This document shows, piece by piece, positions 10,318 through 20,427 of a stretch of 64,000 bases of DNA. The translations under genes were made by a program, and so were the position numbers. A model generated the notes under the pieces. The model ran no database searches. It was not told the origin of the DNA and saw nothing but the letters and a program-made list of their open reading frames with translations. The stretch spans positions 9,312,501 to 9,376,500 of the forward strand of contig NC_091675.1 of the NCBI RefSeq assembly GCF_042453785.1. The letters are read 5' to 3'. Origin of the DNA: Malus domestica (Eukaryota; Streptophyta; Magnoliopsida; Rosales; Rosaceae). The first letter of the stretch is position 1; the number at the start of each line of letters is the position of its first letter.

Positions 10318-11490
10318 ATGGACGCCAAGGCTTTAGCAAAATCAAAGAGGGCACACTCCGAGCACCATAGTAAAAAGTATCATCCAAATCCGAAAGCAAA
10401 ATCCGCAGCCGTTGGGGGCGGCAAGGGAAATGAGGCTGGAACCGCCAAGAATCCGTTGGGAAAGCAAGTTCAAGAGAAAACTCACCCTACTAAGGGTGCG
10501 TCTGCCCTCCCATCAAATTGGGATCGTTACGAGGAAGAGTTAGATTTAGGTTCAGAAGATCCAGTTCCAGCAGCTGATGGTTCGAATCGAGCCCCTGATG
10601 TAGTTATTCCGAAGAGTAAGGGTGCAGACTTTTGTCATCTGATAGATGAGGCGCGGTCTCAGTCTCAGTCATTCGCGTATTCAGATACATTTCCTGGTTT
10701 GGAGAATGATCTGCTCGGGGAATGGAATAAGGGGATAGAAACTATGCTTTCGGTCAGGGGGGAGAGCGTTCTATCACGGATTGGAGATGATAATTTTGTT
10801 GTGGAGGATAAGAATACTGCTGCACCTCATGAGGTGTCATTTCTCTCCTTGAATTTGCATTCTCTTGCAGAACAATTGGAAAAGATAGACTTACCGCAGA
10901 GGCTTTTCATTGAAGCGGATCTATTGCCACCGGAGCTGTATGCGGAGCAAGCAACATGTGGTGAGGAAGCAGCCCGAAGATTGCCTGAAGAATCACCCTG
11001 CAGTGATTTTTCGGAGGAGGTCCAGGTTCCTGACCATGATATTGAGATTAGGATATCTGATTCTCCTACTGATCCTAAACTTGGCAAATCGGAGTATGAA
11101 CACAAATTACCAGAGTCAGAAACACAAATCAGCGTAAAATCATTTGAGCCATCAACTGCAGAGGCGGAACTGGAACTGGATCTGCTTCTTGATTCATTTG
11201 GTGAGACCAAGATAAATGATTCAACTGCTTTCGAGTCTCGTACTACTTTTTCTGTACAAGTAGACGCTTCCCTGATGCCGATTCAACCTCGAAGAAAAGT
11301 CCCGGATTCATCTGCTACCATTGATGATGAGCTTGATGAGTTGATAAATGAAACATCGATACTGATTAACCAAGGCGGTCTGTCTCAACCTCAAGAACAA
11401 AGGGCTGTCCATGATTCTCAATCATCGTCTATTTCCGGAACAAAGTCTAAAGAAGTGGATGATTTTGATTCTTGGTTGGATACAATTTGA
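10318..11490 (+). CDS. CER16: CER16/RIPR-like protein (RST1-interacting)
   Basis: An intron-free coding exon for 390 residues. A non-coding first exon ends near 9988 (CTCCAG then GTATTT) and an intron runs to 10307, so the ATG lies 11 bases into exon 2. The N-terminus MDAKALAKSKRAHSEHHSKK is basic. The middle is acidic and largely disordered, and the C-terminus holds the blocks DDELDELINETS and DDFDSWLDTI. These conserved ends match my memory of Arabidopsis At5g44150. That protein is known as CER16 or RIPR; it binds RST1 and links the cytosolic RNA exosome to the Ski complex, limiting silencing of wax gene CER3 mRNA. No catalytic motif is present, as expected for an adaptor. Assignment is from recalled sequence similarity and was not searched. 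Confidence 0.8.
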   Translation: MDAKALAKSKRAHSEHHSKKYHPNPKAKSAAVGGGKGNEAGTAKNPLGKQVQEKTHPTKGASALPSNWDRYEEELDLGSEDPVPAADGSNRAPDVVIPKSKGADFCHLIDEARSQSQSFAYSDTFPGLENDLLGEWNKGIETMLSVRGESVLSRIGDDNFVVEDKNTAAPHEVSFLSLNLHSLAEQLEKIDLPQRLFIEADLLPPELYAEQATCGEEAARRLPEESPCSDFSEEVQVPDHDIEIRISDSPTDPKLGKSEYEHKLPESETQISVKSFEPSTAEAELELDLLLDSFGETKINDSTAFESRTTFSVQVDASLMPIQPRRKVPDSSATIDDELDELINETSILINQGGLSQPQEQRAVHDSQSSSISGTKSKEVDDFDSWLDTI

Positions 11491-12119
11491 TTTCTTTTCA
11501 CCTAGAAATACACAGTATGTAACCTTATACATGGTTGTTCCAATCGTTTTACATTATCCTTTTGTTTCAAAACTCCTGTTTTGTTCCAATTTTTCAATTT
11601 ATAGGTATTGGTTCGGTTACCATACCATATGAACTTTCAAAATCTGGCTGGTTGAGCCTTCTTCTTACTACCATACCGTACGGTTACTACCCTTGCAGGC
11701 TTGCACCACAAGAAAGATGCTTTCCTTTTTCAGAAAAAACTATTCGTTTAACCTTTATTTAGCTGCGACATTAACATAGCAGACGTAACTTAGCCCAATT
11801 GACACGTCAGTACGCCTCCTCTTGCGCTCGAGTTTGAATCCCCTCCTTGTAGCTTAAAGAAGTTTAGACTTTCACTTGTATCATTAAAACGTACTTCTCC
11901 CCATGATTTCCCGAGTCAATACTTCTAGGGTAGTTTTTTCTTGTGTAAATGAAAAGAATGAGCTAAGAATGAAAAACGTAGACATATAAGAAACAACAGT
12001 TATTGCCACTTGGAAAGTCACGCTCACTTTGTGGCAGCTAGAAAGTCCAGCGTGACTTTGTGGCACTTGCAATAATTTGAATCATTTTTGTATTTTGTAT
12101 ATTTTTGTGCTACGTATCC
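11491..12119. other. 3' region of CER16-like gene and a possible SINE
   Basis: The first 200-300 bases are probably the 3'UTR. Near 11785-11880 the sequence TTAGCCCAATTGAC is followed about 35 bases later by GAGTTTGAATCCC, resembling Pol III A and B boxes of a tRNA-derived SINE. No clear target duplication was found, so this is tentative. Confidence 0.35.
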
Positions 12120-13045
12120 CGTCTCATTTTACGGTTTATTGAGCAACAAATTTACATTTAATAGAATATTTAAGCCGAAAACTAAAAAAAAATAAGTGAA
12201 AAAATATAGTAGTGAGGCTCAGAACATGGTCAAATGGGACTCTACACTCAATAATCTCAAACGTAAAGTCTCACCTTAATTTCAAAACTTCACACTGATC
12301 CGAAGGTGAAAACAAATAGATTGAACGGTGATTTATGTACTAATTTGCAAAACCGATTGAAAACCATGAGTGTTAATCCACCTTTTTGTAAAAAAATAAA
12401 TTTTTTATTTTCTCAAAATATTTTCCTTGAGCATTAAGGAAATATGTATAATGTATTTTGAAGCGGATTTACGATTTATTGAGCGACAAGTGTATATTTA
12501 GTAGAATATTTAGGCTGAAAAGTAAAAAAATAAGGGAAAATAATAGAGATGCTAAAATGTATATTTAGTGTATATTTTAAAAAAATTTCTTTCTAAAAAT
12601 TAGAGATGTTAAAATCACATGTGGATGAGGCTTAAACTAAAAATGACACAATTTTATTTTGTCAAATAGTCTTTCACCTTCTTTTTGGTTGACAAAAAGG
12701 GTTTTATTAATATGTAGTTTAGATTTAGATAAAAGAAAAATTACCAAAAAAAAGGGTTCAAATATCTTTAAATTTAGATTTTAAATCGTTGATTACAAGT
12801 GTTTAAATACGAATTACAATAGATTTTGCATGGAAAAATATATTTTGAAGAATATGGATATGATAGTTTGTGGTGGTAAGATAAATAAAAGAAAAATTAA
12901 CAAAAATGATTCAAATTCTTGGGGTGCCAGAAAGTTATGCATGCACCGTCAAGAATTTGAATAATATTTGTACATTTTTCTTTTATTTCTTTTACCACAA
13001 CAACAAACTATCGTATTCATGTTCTTTAAAATATATTTTTCCATG

Positions 13046-13420
13046 TGTGGAGCTCAACTCGTTTTCTAAGCACTAGAGAGTTCACCTCGTTTTACGTGTG
13101 CGGAGCCTGCCTCGTCTTGTTTGCCCCTGTTCACCTCGTTCTGCACGTGAGGTGTCTACATTGTTTTGCATGCCAGAAGCCCGCACCTTTTTCCCTTCAT
13201 GGAGCTCGCATCGTTTTACATGCACGAAGCCAGTCTCGTTTTCTGTGCACAAGGCTGACATCGATTTATGCGACAAAGTTCATCTCGTTTTTCATGCAGG
13301 GAGCTCACCTCGTTTTGCATGCCAGAATCTCATCCTGTTTTATGTGAACGAAGCCAACCTTGTTTTGCGTGCCATGGTTCACCTCGTTCCGCGTAAGGTG
13401 AGTTCGCCTCATTTGCTTGC
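13046..13420. repeat. CTCGTTTT-type minisatellite array, long version
   Basis: About a dozen degenerate units of roughly 25-35 bp share the core CACCTCGTTTTGCATG preceded by GAGCT or GAAGC. Unlike the surrounding AT-rich DNA the array is GC-balanced, which creates open frames on both strands that should not be read as genes. Confidence 0.65.
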
Positions 13421-14159
13421 ATTGAGCCCCCCTAACATCTATGTTTTTTTGACAAAAATGCAAATTTTTAATTTGCGCAAAATATTTTTCCTAAGCATTA
13501 AGTTAAACTTTTTAAGGAATTTAGAAGCAGTTTTACGATTTATTGAGCAACAAAAGTATATTTAGTGAGGCCCAGAACATAGTCAAATGGGACTTTACAC
13601 TCAATAATCTCAAATGTAAAGTTTCACCTTAATTTTTAAAACTTCACAGTGAGCCGAAGGTGAAAATAAATAGATTGAATGGTGATTTATGTACGAATTT
13701 GCAAAACTGATTGAAAACTGTAAGTGTTAATCCACTTTTTTTGTAAAAAATGCAAGTTTTTTATTTTCTCGAAATATTTTCCTTGAGGATTAAGGAAATC
13801 TGTGTAATGTATTTTGAAGCGGATTTTCGATTTATTGAGCAACAAGTGTATATTTAGTAGAATATTTAAAGCTGAAAAGTAAAAAAAATAAGGGAAAATA
13901 ATAGAGATGCTAAAATGTATATTTAGTGTATATTTTTTAATTTTAGAGATATTAAAATCACCTGTAGATGAGGATTAAACAAAAAATGACAAAATTTTAT
14001 TTTATCAAATAGTCTTTCACCCTCTTTTGGTTGACAAAAATGGTTTTATTAATATATAGTTTAGATTTAGATAAAAGAAAAATTACCCAAAAAATGGTTC
14101 AAATATCTTTAAATTTACGTTTTAAATTGTTGATTATAAGGTTTAAATACGAATTATAA

Positions 14160-14335
14160 TCGATTTGTGCGATGAAGCTCGTCTTGTTTTTCGTGCAGGG
14201 AGCTCGTCTTATTTTGCATGCCAGAAGCTCGTCGTGTTTTATGTGAACGAAGCCAGCCTTGTTTTGTGTGCCATGGTTTGCCTTGTTCCGCATGAGCTGA
14301 GTTCGCCTCGTTTGCTTGCATCGAGCCCGCCTAAC
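14160..14335. repeat. CTCGTTTT-type minisatellite array, short version
   Basis: The same unit type as at 13046-13420, with about six copies such as CTCGTCTTGTTTTTCGTGCA. The last units are nearly the same as the last units of the long array (ATGGTT, CGTTCCGC, TGAGTTCGCCTC), showing the two arrays descend from one ancestor and differ by unit loss or gain. Confidence 0.65.
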
Positions 14336-14434
14336 ACCTATGTTTTTTGACAAAAATGCAAATTTTTTATTTTCACAAAATATTTTTCCTGAGCATTAAG
14401 TTAAACTTTTTAAGGAATTTGGAAGCAATTTTAC

Positions 14435-16085
14435 TGTAATACCCTGAAATTTTAAATATATGAATTATACATTCATAATTATGGATATGTGGAGAAATCG
14501 AAAATAAATCAATTTATGGCAATGGAAATAAAATTGGGAAATTTTATAATTTTGTTTCTGGAAATTTTAAGTATTTCATGATTGAAATTTTTATCTTAGT
14601 CTTTGAGAATTTATATTAAGTTATTTGAGTTTAACATTAAATTAAACTAGTTACGAAGTTTGAAGTTTGAAAAGTAATTATTTAAAATTCGTAGAACTTT
14701 CGAGGTCACAATTTATATTATTGAATAGAGCTCGATCTCACGAACGCGTAGGCGCAAACCATTCGTGAAACGAAGTTATAATGAAGAAGTTATTGACGTT
14801 TAAAGTCAAGGATATTTTGGTAAATTCAATTTTATTAAGAAGACTCTAGAAATCTGGAGCAATATGTTGTGCCACGTGTGTGGCTGTGATGAATGTAAAA
14901 TAACTATTGGATGGCTGAGATTGAAAGGAAAGAAGATAAAGGAGGAGGTGACCAATAGAGAGGGGGATGGGGGGAGGAAAAAATGAGGGAAGGGAGACGC
15001 GGGGGATCGGGACCCGGACGTGGGTGACCCGACCTGGTTTGGCGCCACACATGTTTTTCGACGGGATTTCAACCATTTTTCCAGCAAATTGGGTCAAACA
15101 ACCCCTTGGAAACCCCTCCACATCCTTACCTCTCCCTATTACACCCCAAAAATAATGAAATTTGGCCTTGAAATTGGAAGAACACACCCATGGGTGCCCC
15201 GACCCTTCTTGTTCGAAATCTATCAAACTTGAAACGAATTGGTGTAATTATCACCACTAATATACTCCTTTAGAACCCAGGAACAAAGCCCAAACAAGTT
15301 TGGGGGCGTTGGAGCTGCTATGGAGTCGAATCGAGAACACCCAAGTTTTAGGGTTTCCAGCGGATTTGAGGTAAATTGGAGACTTTTTAGGCCTAATTGG
15401 ATTTGGCCACAGGTATAAAGTTTGCTCTACTCTTTGAGATCTTCATTTCTGTAATTTTTGAGAATTTTTAAAAATAGTTGAATTTTTCGGCGAGTCGGGG
15501 CGGCGAGTTGGCGGTGCGTGGCTAAGACGACGATATTGCTCTTTTTAAGCTAATTACAATGTTCTGAGTCCATATTTATAATACGTTTGTTGTGGATCCA
15601 TTGTTTGGACTTAATTCATGAAGTGTTAGTCACTTTAAATTGTGAAGATTATGAAATAGGATTTGAGATGTGAACTATGAATGACTTGATCCCTGTTTAG
15701 GGTACGTAGGCAGTCTAACGAGACGTTAGATGCAGCCATAAAAATGAATGAGCCTAATAATTTGAAAGGTTGATGTTAGATGGAGTTTTAATCTAAAAGA
15801 TGGAAATGGCATTGAATAGAATATGAAATTGTTTTTGAATAAGGGTTATGGTTCACATGTGAGGTGAAGGTAATTATTTTGGAGATTTGTGATTGAGAAT
15901 ACTGAATTAAATTGTTAATTTAAAGATTTGTTTTGACATTTAAGAAAATATGGATAGCTTGTAAAAATTTACATTATTGACATCATGGAATGTAATTAAT
16001 GAAAATAATTTTACTATGATTTTATTTTGGGCCTATCAACAATATTATCTCCCGAAAATAGATATTTCGGGGTTGGGTTGTTACA
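14435..16085 (+). mobile_element. Solo LTR, probably Gypsy-type
   Basis: The segment of about 1.65 kb starts TGTAATACCC and ends GGGTTGTTACA, with TG...CA ends and a longer inverted match of the termini. It is bracketed by a perfect 5-bp duplication TTTAC (14430-14434 and 16086-16090). No primer-binding site follows and no second LTR or internal domain lies in the window. It is therefore a solo LTR left by recombination. The length and the TGTAAYACCC termini are typical of plant Gypsy LTRs. The perfect target duplication suggests moderate age. Confidence 0.85.
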
Positions 16086-16090
16086 TTTAC

Positions 16091-18130
16091 GGTTCAAAAT
16101 TTTTAAAACATAAATAGTATGCATATCGTCATTTTATCGAGTCTTGGTAGACCTGAAGTCATTTGGAAAAGCATACTGCACACCTGTTAATGCCTCATTT
16201 GCATGGGTAACTAACATGTTCCAAGGTTGCTTCTATATGAATGTTTAACAAAGAAACACACTTATCTTGAACACACTAACAATGTTTGATATCATTGCAT
16301 CCAATAATATGTTTGTCCAAGAATGATGATGCTTTGTTATTCTCTGAGATCACCATTTCATTTACTTTGCATTTTTGGATAGTTTTTTACTTGGTTCCTT
16401 TTTTTTTTGCCGACAATTGTAATCACAACCAACAAACAAGTCAGAGGTAAATAATATTAGGACTATAATGTAAAGGGGCAACACCTCTCTAATTCATTTT
16501 ATCAAGCAGTTGAAGAGCATATATGAATGACAACTTCAATCTTTAAAGGGGCAACACCCAAGTCATTCATAGACATTTACCAAAGTTCGAAGGGTCAGCA
16601 CCTAAGATGTCCATAGATGTTCACTAAAGTTTGGGGTCATAATGCATCCGCCAGTGCCTCCGATGGGGGTTTAATCAACTATTTATTTACTTTTTTATAT
16701 ACATGTCGATCATAAGACAGATAACACATAAAAGCTACCAAACCCAATTTCAAACAGAAAAAAAAAAAAAAATCATCTTCCATAAATATATCTAAGGACC
16801 TTTTGGATGGGGCATGCACTGGTAAGTTGAGAAGCAAATCTGAAATATAAAGGCCGGCACATCACACCACCAAAAGCATGGGACCATCCAAAAACCCGCC
16901 TTTCTGCTTGAATTGAGGCCGTCCATTCCATGAGCTGGCCGCCCATACGCCTTCAAACTTAACTTTTCTCACATATTTTCCCATTTTGGGATATTATACT
17001 AAAAATATATCAATATAAATATTTTTTTTTGTTGTTGTTTAATGAATATGATTAATTTGTTTTGCTTTGTTGTTTAAAGGATAAATAGTACATTGGTTGA
17101 GAGTGGGAAACAATCATTTTCTAAATAAAGACCAACATCTCTTATAGGGCAAGCATGAATTTTGGGATACAATTTTCATTTTTTCTTGTATTATGTGTAA
17201 CCAAGTGGCAAACTTTATCTTAAGAGTCGTTAATGTGGTGTGCCTCAATTTTTTGTTGAGCGAATGAGCTAATTTTCACTAAATGGATGAACTTCACAAG
17301 AATTAACAATAAGAATTTATTCACTTAAATTTTGGACTAGACTGATCTCCATCTTAACTGAACCACTATTGATTCATACGAGGCTCTCAATCCTAATTTG
17401 GAAGCAACATTGTCATTTTGGATATAAGTGTTTTTAGTATAAAGAAATCAAAATGTTAAATAAAAAAGTTCGATTTGTTTTGTGGAAAATCACTCGGTAA
17501 TGCATAAAAACTACTTTTTCTAACAAATAAGAACTTTAATTTTTATGTTAACTGTTTTCATAAGTGATTTGGTCATTGGAAAGTGTTATTAGCATGAGTC
17601 ATGATTATCACACGAAATCTTATATAGTATGAGAATTTGTGCTCGCTCCATTAATTATCATTAAATGAGTATGAACTTTAAAAATTATGTTGATTAAAAT
17701 CACTCACTTAGCGATAATCAATAATGTGAAATTTGAGCAAATACACATTTTTTATCTCATTGTGAAAAAAAAAAAAAAAAAAAAACTTGTGCGGAGTTTG
17801 TTTTCCCACTCAATTGTGCTGAGTGACATTACAAAAGTTTTTTTCCTCATCGTGAGGTCGTGCGAGAACCTTCTATATATTGTACAACTCACTGCAATCA
17901 ACGGTACTCTATTATCCACGTAAGAATGGAAACTACAACTACTATGTTTAGCAAATATTTTTCGGATGACTTTATACCGTTGATTTATACTTCAATCAAT
18001 CAATAGTCCACATGTCATTGGCTGTATTTTCCTTTTATTATTCCGAATTCAATAGTCCACAATTTCAGCAAATTCAGCCAAAAAATAAAAAATAAAAAAT
18101 AAAAGCGAGTTAACAGAGCGATAGAGAGAG
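16091..18130. other. Intergenic and VAMP71 upstream region
   Basis: No gene is recognised. An imperfect repeat with AAAGGGGCAACACC appears near 16478 and 16546. A run of 20 or so A residues lies near 17766-17785. GA-rich sequence near 18120-18290 is probably promoter/5'UTR of the SNARE gene. Confidence 0.45.
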
Positions 18131-18316
18131 AAAGCGAGAGAGTGAAACCTTTCAATTTTCCATTTTTGAACACCAAAAATGGCTGATTTGAGGTTATCTT
18201 ACTGAGAAGAAAGAAGAAAGAGAGAGTCGGTCGCCGTCGGTAGCTTACCGTAATTTCTTAGAGAGAGAGAGAGAAAGATTTGAGCTGACCTTGGCGGTGG
18301 TTGTGGTGGCGGGGAG

Positions 18317-19868
18317 ATGGCGATACTGTACGCGCTGGTAGCACGGGGATCGGTTGTGCTAGCGGAGTTCAGCGGCACGGCGACGAACGCGAGCACAATC
18401 TCCAGACAAATCCTCGAGAAGATCCCCGGCGACAGCGACACCCACGTCTCCTACTCTCAAGATCGCTACATCTTCCACGTCAAGCGCACCGATGGCCTCA
18501 CCGTCCTCTGTATGGCCGACGAGACCGCCGCCCGTACGTCGTCGTTTTGTTTGACCCAATTCATAATTTCGCACACTTTCCCTCCCCCAATTTTCAATTT
18601 TATTTTTTATTTTTATTGTGTTCGATTATTGGTGCAGGGAGAATGCCCTTCGCTTTTCTGGAGGACATCCATCAGAGATTCGTGAGGACCTACGGCCGCG
18701 CTGTTCATTCGGCTCAGGCTTACGGCATGAACGATGAGTTTTCTAGGGTTTTGAGCCAGCAGATGGAGTATTACTCCAATGATCCTAATGCCGATAGGAT
18801 CAATCGACTCAAAGGCGAAATGAGCCAGGTAGAAGGATGTCAATTTTGTCACCAATTGACCAAGTTTAATCGTGGAATGTGGATCCAGTTGTTCATTCTT
18901 TTTCTTATCGATTGTGGTTTGATTTCTTATTGAGTTTTCGGATTTGTAGGTGCGAAATGTGATGATTGAGAACATTGACAAAGTTTTGGATAGAGGGGAT
19001 CGCTTGGAGTTGCTGGTTGATAAAACTGCTAATATGCAAGACAATACCTTCCGGTTCAGAAAGCAAGCTCGCCGTTTCAGAACCAGTGTGTGGTGGAAAA
19101 ATGTTAAGCTCACGTATGTTTTCTAAACTCAAAGCTCAATTCAATAGCTACAGAAACGTCGAAATTATCAATTTTTCTGTTCTTTTCATCTTATGATTTA
19201 AAGAGTTGTATGTACTTTATGCAATGGGTTATGTTTTCATGTCAGACGGTCACATTACTAAACTGTCAATTCATCTACGTATTCAAACCACAGTTTGTGT
19301 TTGATTATCTGGCAAGAGTGTTTTATGTAATGGTAAAGTTACAAAGCTAGTGTGTCCGGCATGTTACGTTGCTAGACTGTCAATTCAACTACATAGCCGT
19401 CAATTCAACTACGTATTCAACCCACAGTTTGTGCTAGATTGTCTGGCACGAGTGTTTTATGCAACAGTGATGTTTTTATGTCTGTCAGTATGGAATGTTA
19501 TGTTGCTAGACTAGACTGTCAATTCAGCTATGTATAGATACCACAGCTTGTGTTATATTGTGTGGCAAGAGCGTTTTATACTTTTGTGTAATGGTAATGT
19601 TTTATATCAGATACCCTGGCATATTAGATTGCTTGACTGTCAAGTCAATTTGACTACATATTCAAACCTCAGTTTATCGTAAATTTTATGGCAAGAGTAT
19701 TTTTCATTCATGTAATTTTAATCATGTACATGCATTATTTGTCTACCCCCACTTACCAAGTGCTTTGAATCTTGCAGGGTTGCATTGATATTCCTTGTGC
19801 TAGTAGTAATTTATGTTGTGCTGGCTTTCGTTTGCCATGGCCTCGCACTACCCTCCTGTTTGAAGTAG
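18317..19868 (+). CDS. VAMP71-group R-SNARE (VAMP711/713-like)
   Basis: Four exons: 18317-18533, 18638-18828, 18950-19113 and 19778-19868, all with GT-AG introns and consistent phase, giving 220 residues. The N-terminal longin domain starts MAILYALVARGSVVLAEF and runs to about residue 110. The R-SNARE motif follows, about residues 125-185, with the zero-layer arginine in KVLDRGDRLELLVDKT. One C-terminal membrane anchor (ALIFLVLVVIYVVLAFVC) and the tail LPSCLK close the protein. Plant VAMP71 proteins sit on the vacuole and late endosome and drive homotypic vacuole fusion with Qa, Qb and Qc SNAREs. Features such as HSAQAYGMNDEF and RNVMIENIDKV favour VAMP713; the first residues favour VAMP711. 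The third intron holds tandem repeats. Confidence 0.93.
19262..19735. repeat. Four diverged 110-140-bp tandem repeats inside VAMP71 intron 3
   Basis: Units begin with ACTGTCAATTCA-like sequence near 19262, 19375, 19515 and 19636. Each continues through a version of CCACAGTTTGTGTTAGATT, TGGCAAGAGTGTTTTAT and GTAATGGTAATGTTTTAT. They fill most of the 664-bp intron. They are only about 75-85% alike by eye, so the array is old. Confidence 0.75.
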
Positions 19869-20427
19869 TGAGCATGACAAACAAGTGAGATTGGAACGTG
19901 CTTTTGCTTTGTTTTCTTCCTCTGCTGGGTGCATGGGATTCTTCTATTTAAACTTCCACGGACGTAAGTTGTCAGATTCTTGTGTTTATGTGATTTCAAA
20001 TCGCTCATTTGTGTGTGTAGCCTGTGGGAGTTTTGAACTGGTTCAGGTTGTATTTTCTTTTTTTATCTTTTGGCCTCTAGGTTGTATGTTTCTTGAAAAC
20101 ATAGCGTGATGAGTTTATTATATTTATGGCTGGTCGTATATTATCTAGTTGTTTCTTGTACTGTGAATTTGATTAATAGACCGAAGAGCTTAGTTCGCGT
20201 TCATCAGCAAAACATAACTTTGTGAGACTCATGGGTTTTCCCTATTTTGCACATTATATACACTACAAAATGTCGATTCCCGCAGGCACTAGAAAGACTC
20301 CCTAACTGCTCTGGTTATTGCCCAAGTTTGTGTGTGTAGGAGTGAGTATGAATGCGGTTCAAAAGAAGCAGCAGAGTCATCTTTCAAGAGGATATTTGTA
20401 TACAGTACTATTATATACCGTTCTTTG

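Larger units (their letters stand above)
12120..14434. repeat. Large duplicated block with internal minisatellite
   Basis: Sequence starting TGAGGCTCAGAACATGGTCA at 12212 recurs as TGAGGCCCAGAACATAGTCA at 13566. In both copies it is followed by the same order of segments: a stretch with CTCAATAATCTCAAA, a stretch with TTGAAGCGGATTT and TTATTGAGC, a TTTTATTAATAT region, a CTCGTTTT-rich array, and a closing segment with AGCATTAAGTTAAACTTTTT. Copy 1 is about 1,350 bp and copy 2 about 870 bp, shorter mainly in the array. The block begins with yet another partial segment at about 12120. No protein family is recognisable; frames through the array are repeat artefacts. Confidence 0.75.

Noticed and set aside
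13045-13565. Open frames of 100-155 codons through a repeat array
   Set aside because: They are created by the GC-balanced minisatellite, repeat the same words in shifting frame, and exist on both strands.
14806-15232. Overlapping frames of 60-126 codons on both strands
   Set aside because: They lie inside the solo LTR (14435-16085) and show no protein family.
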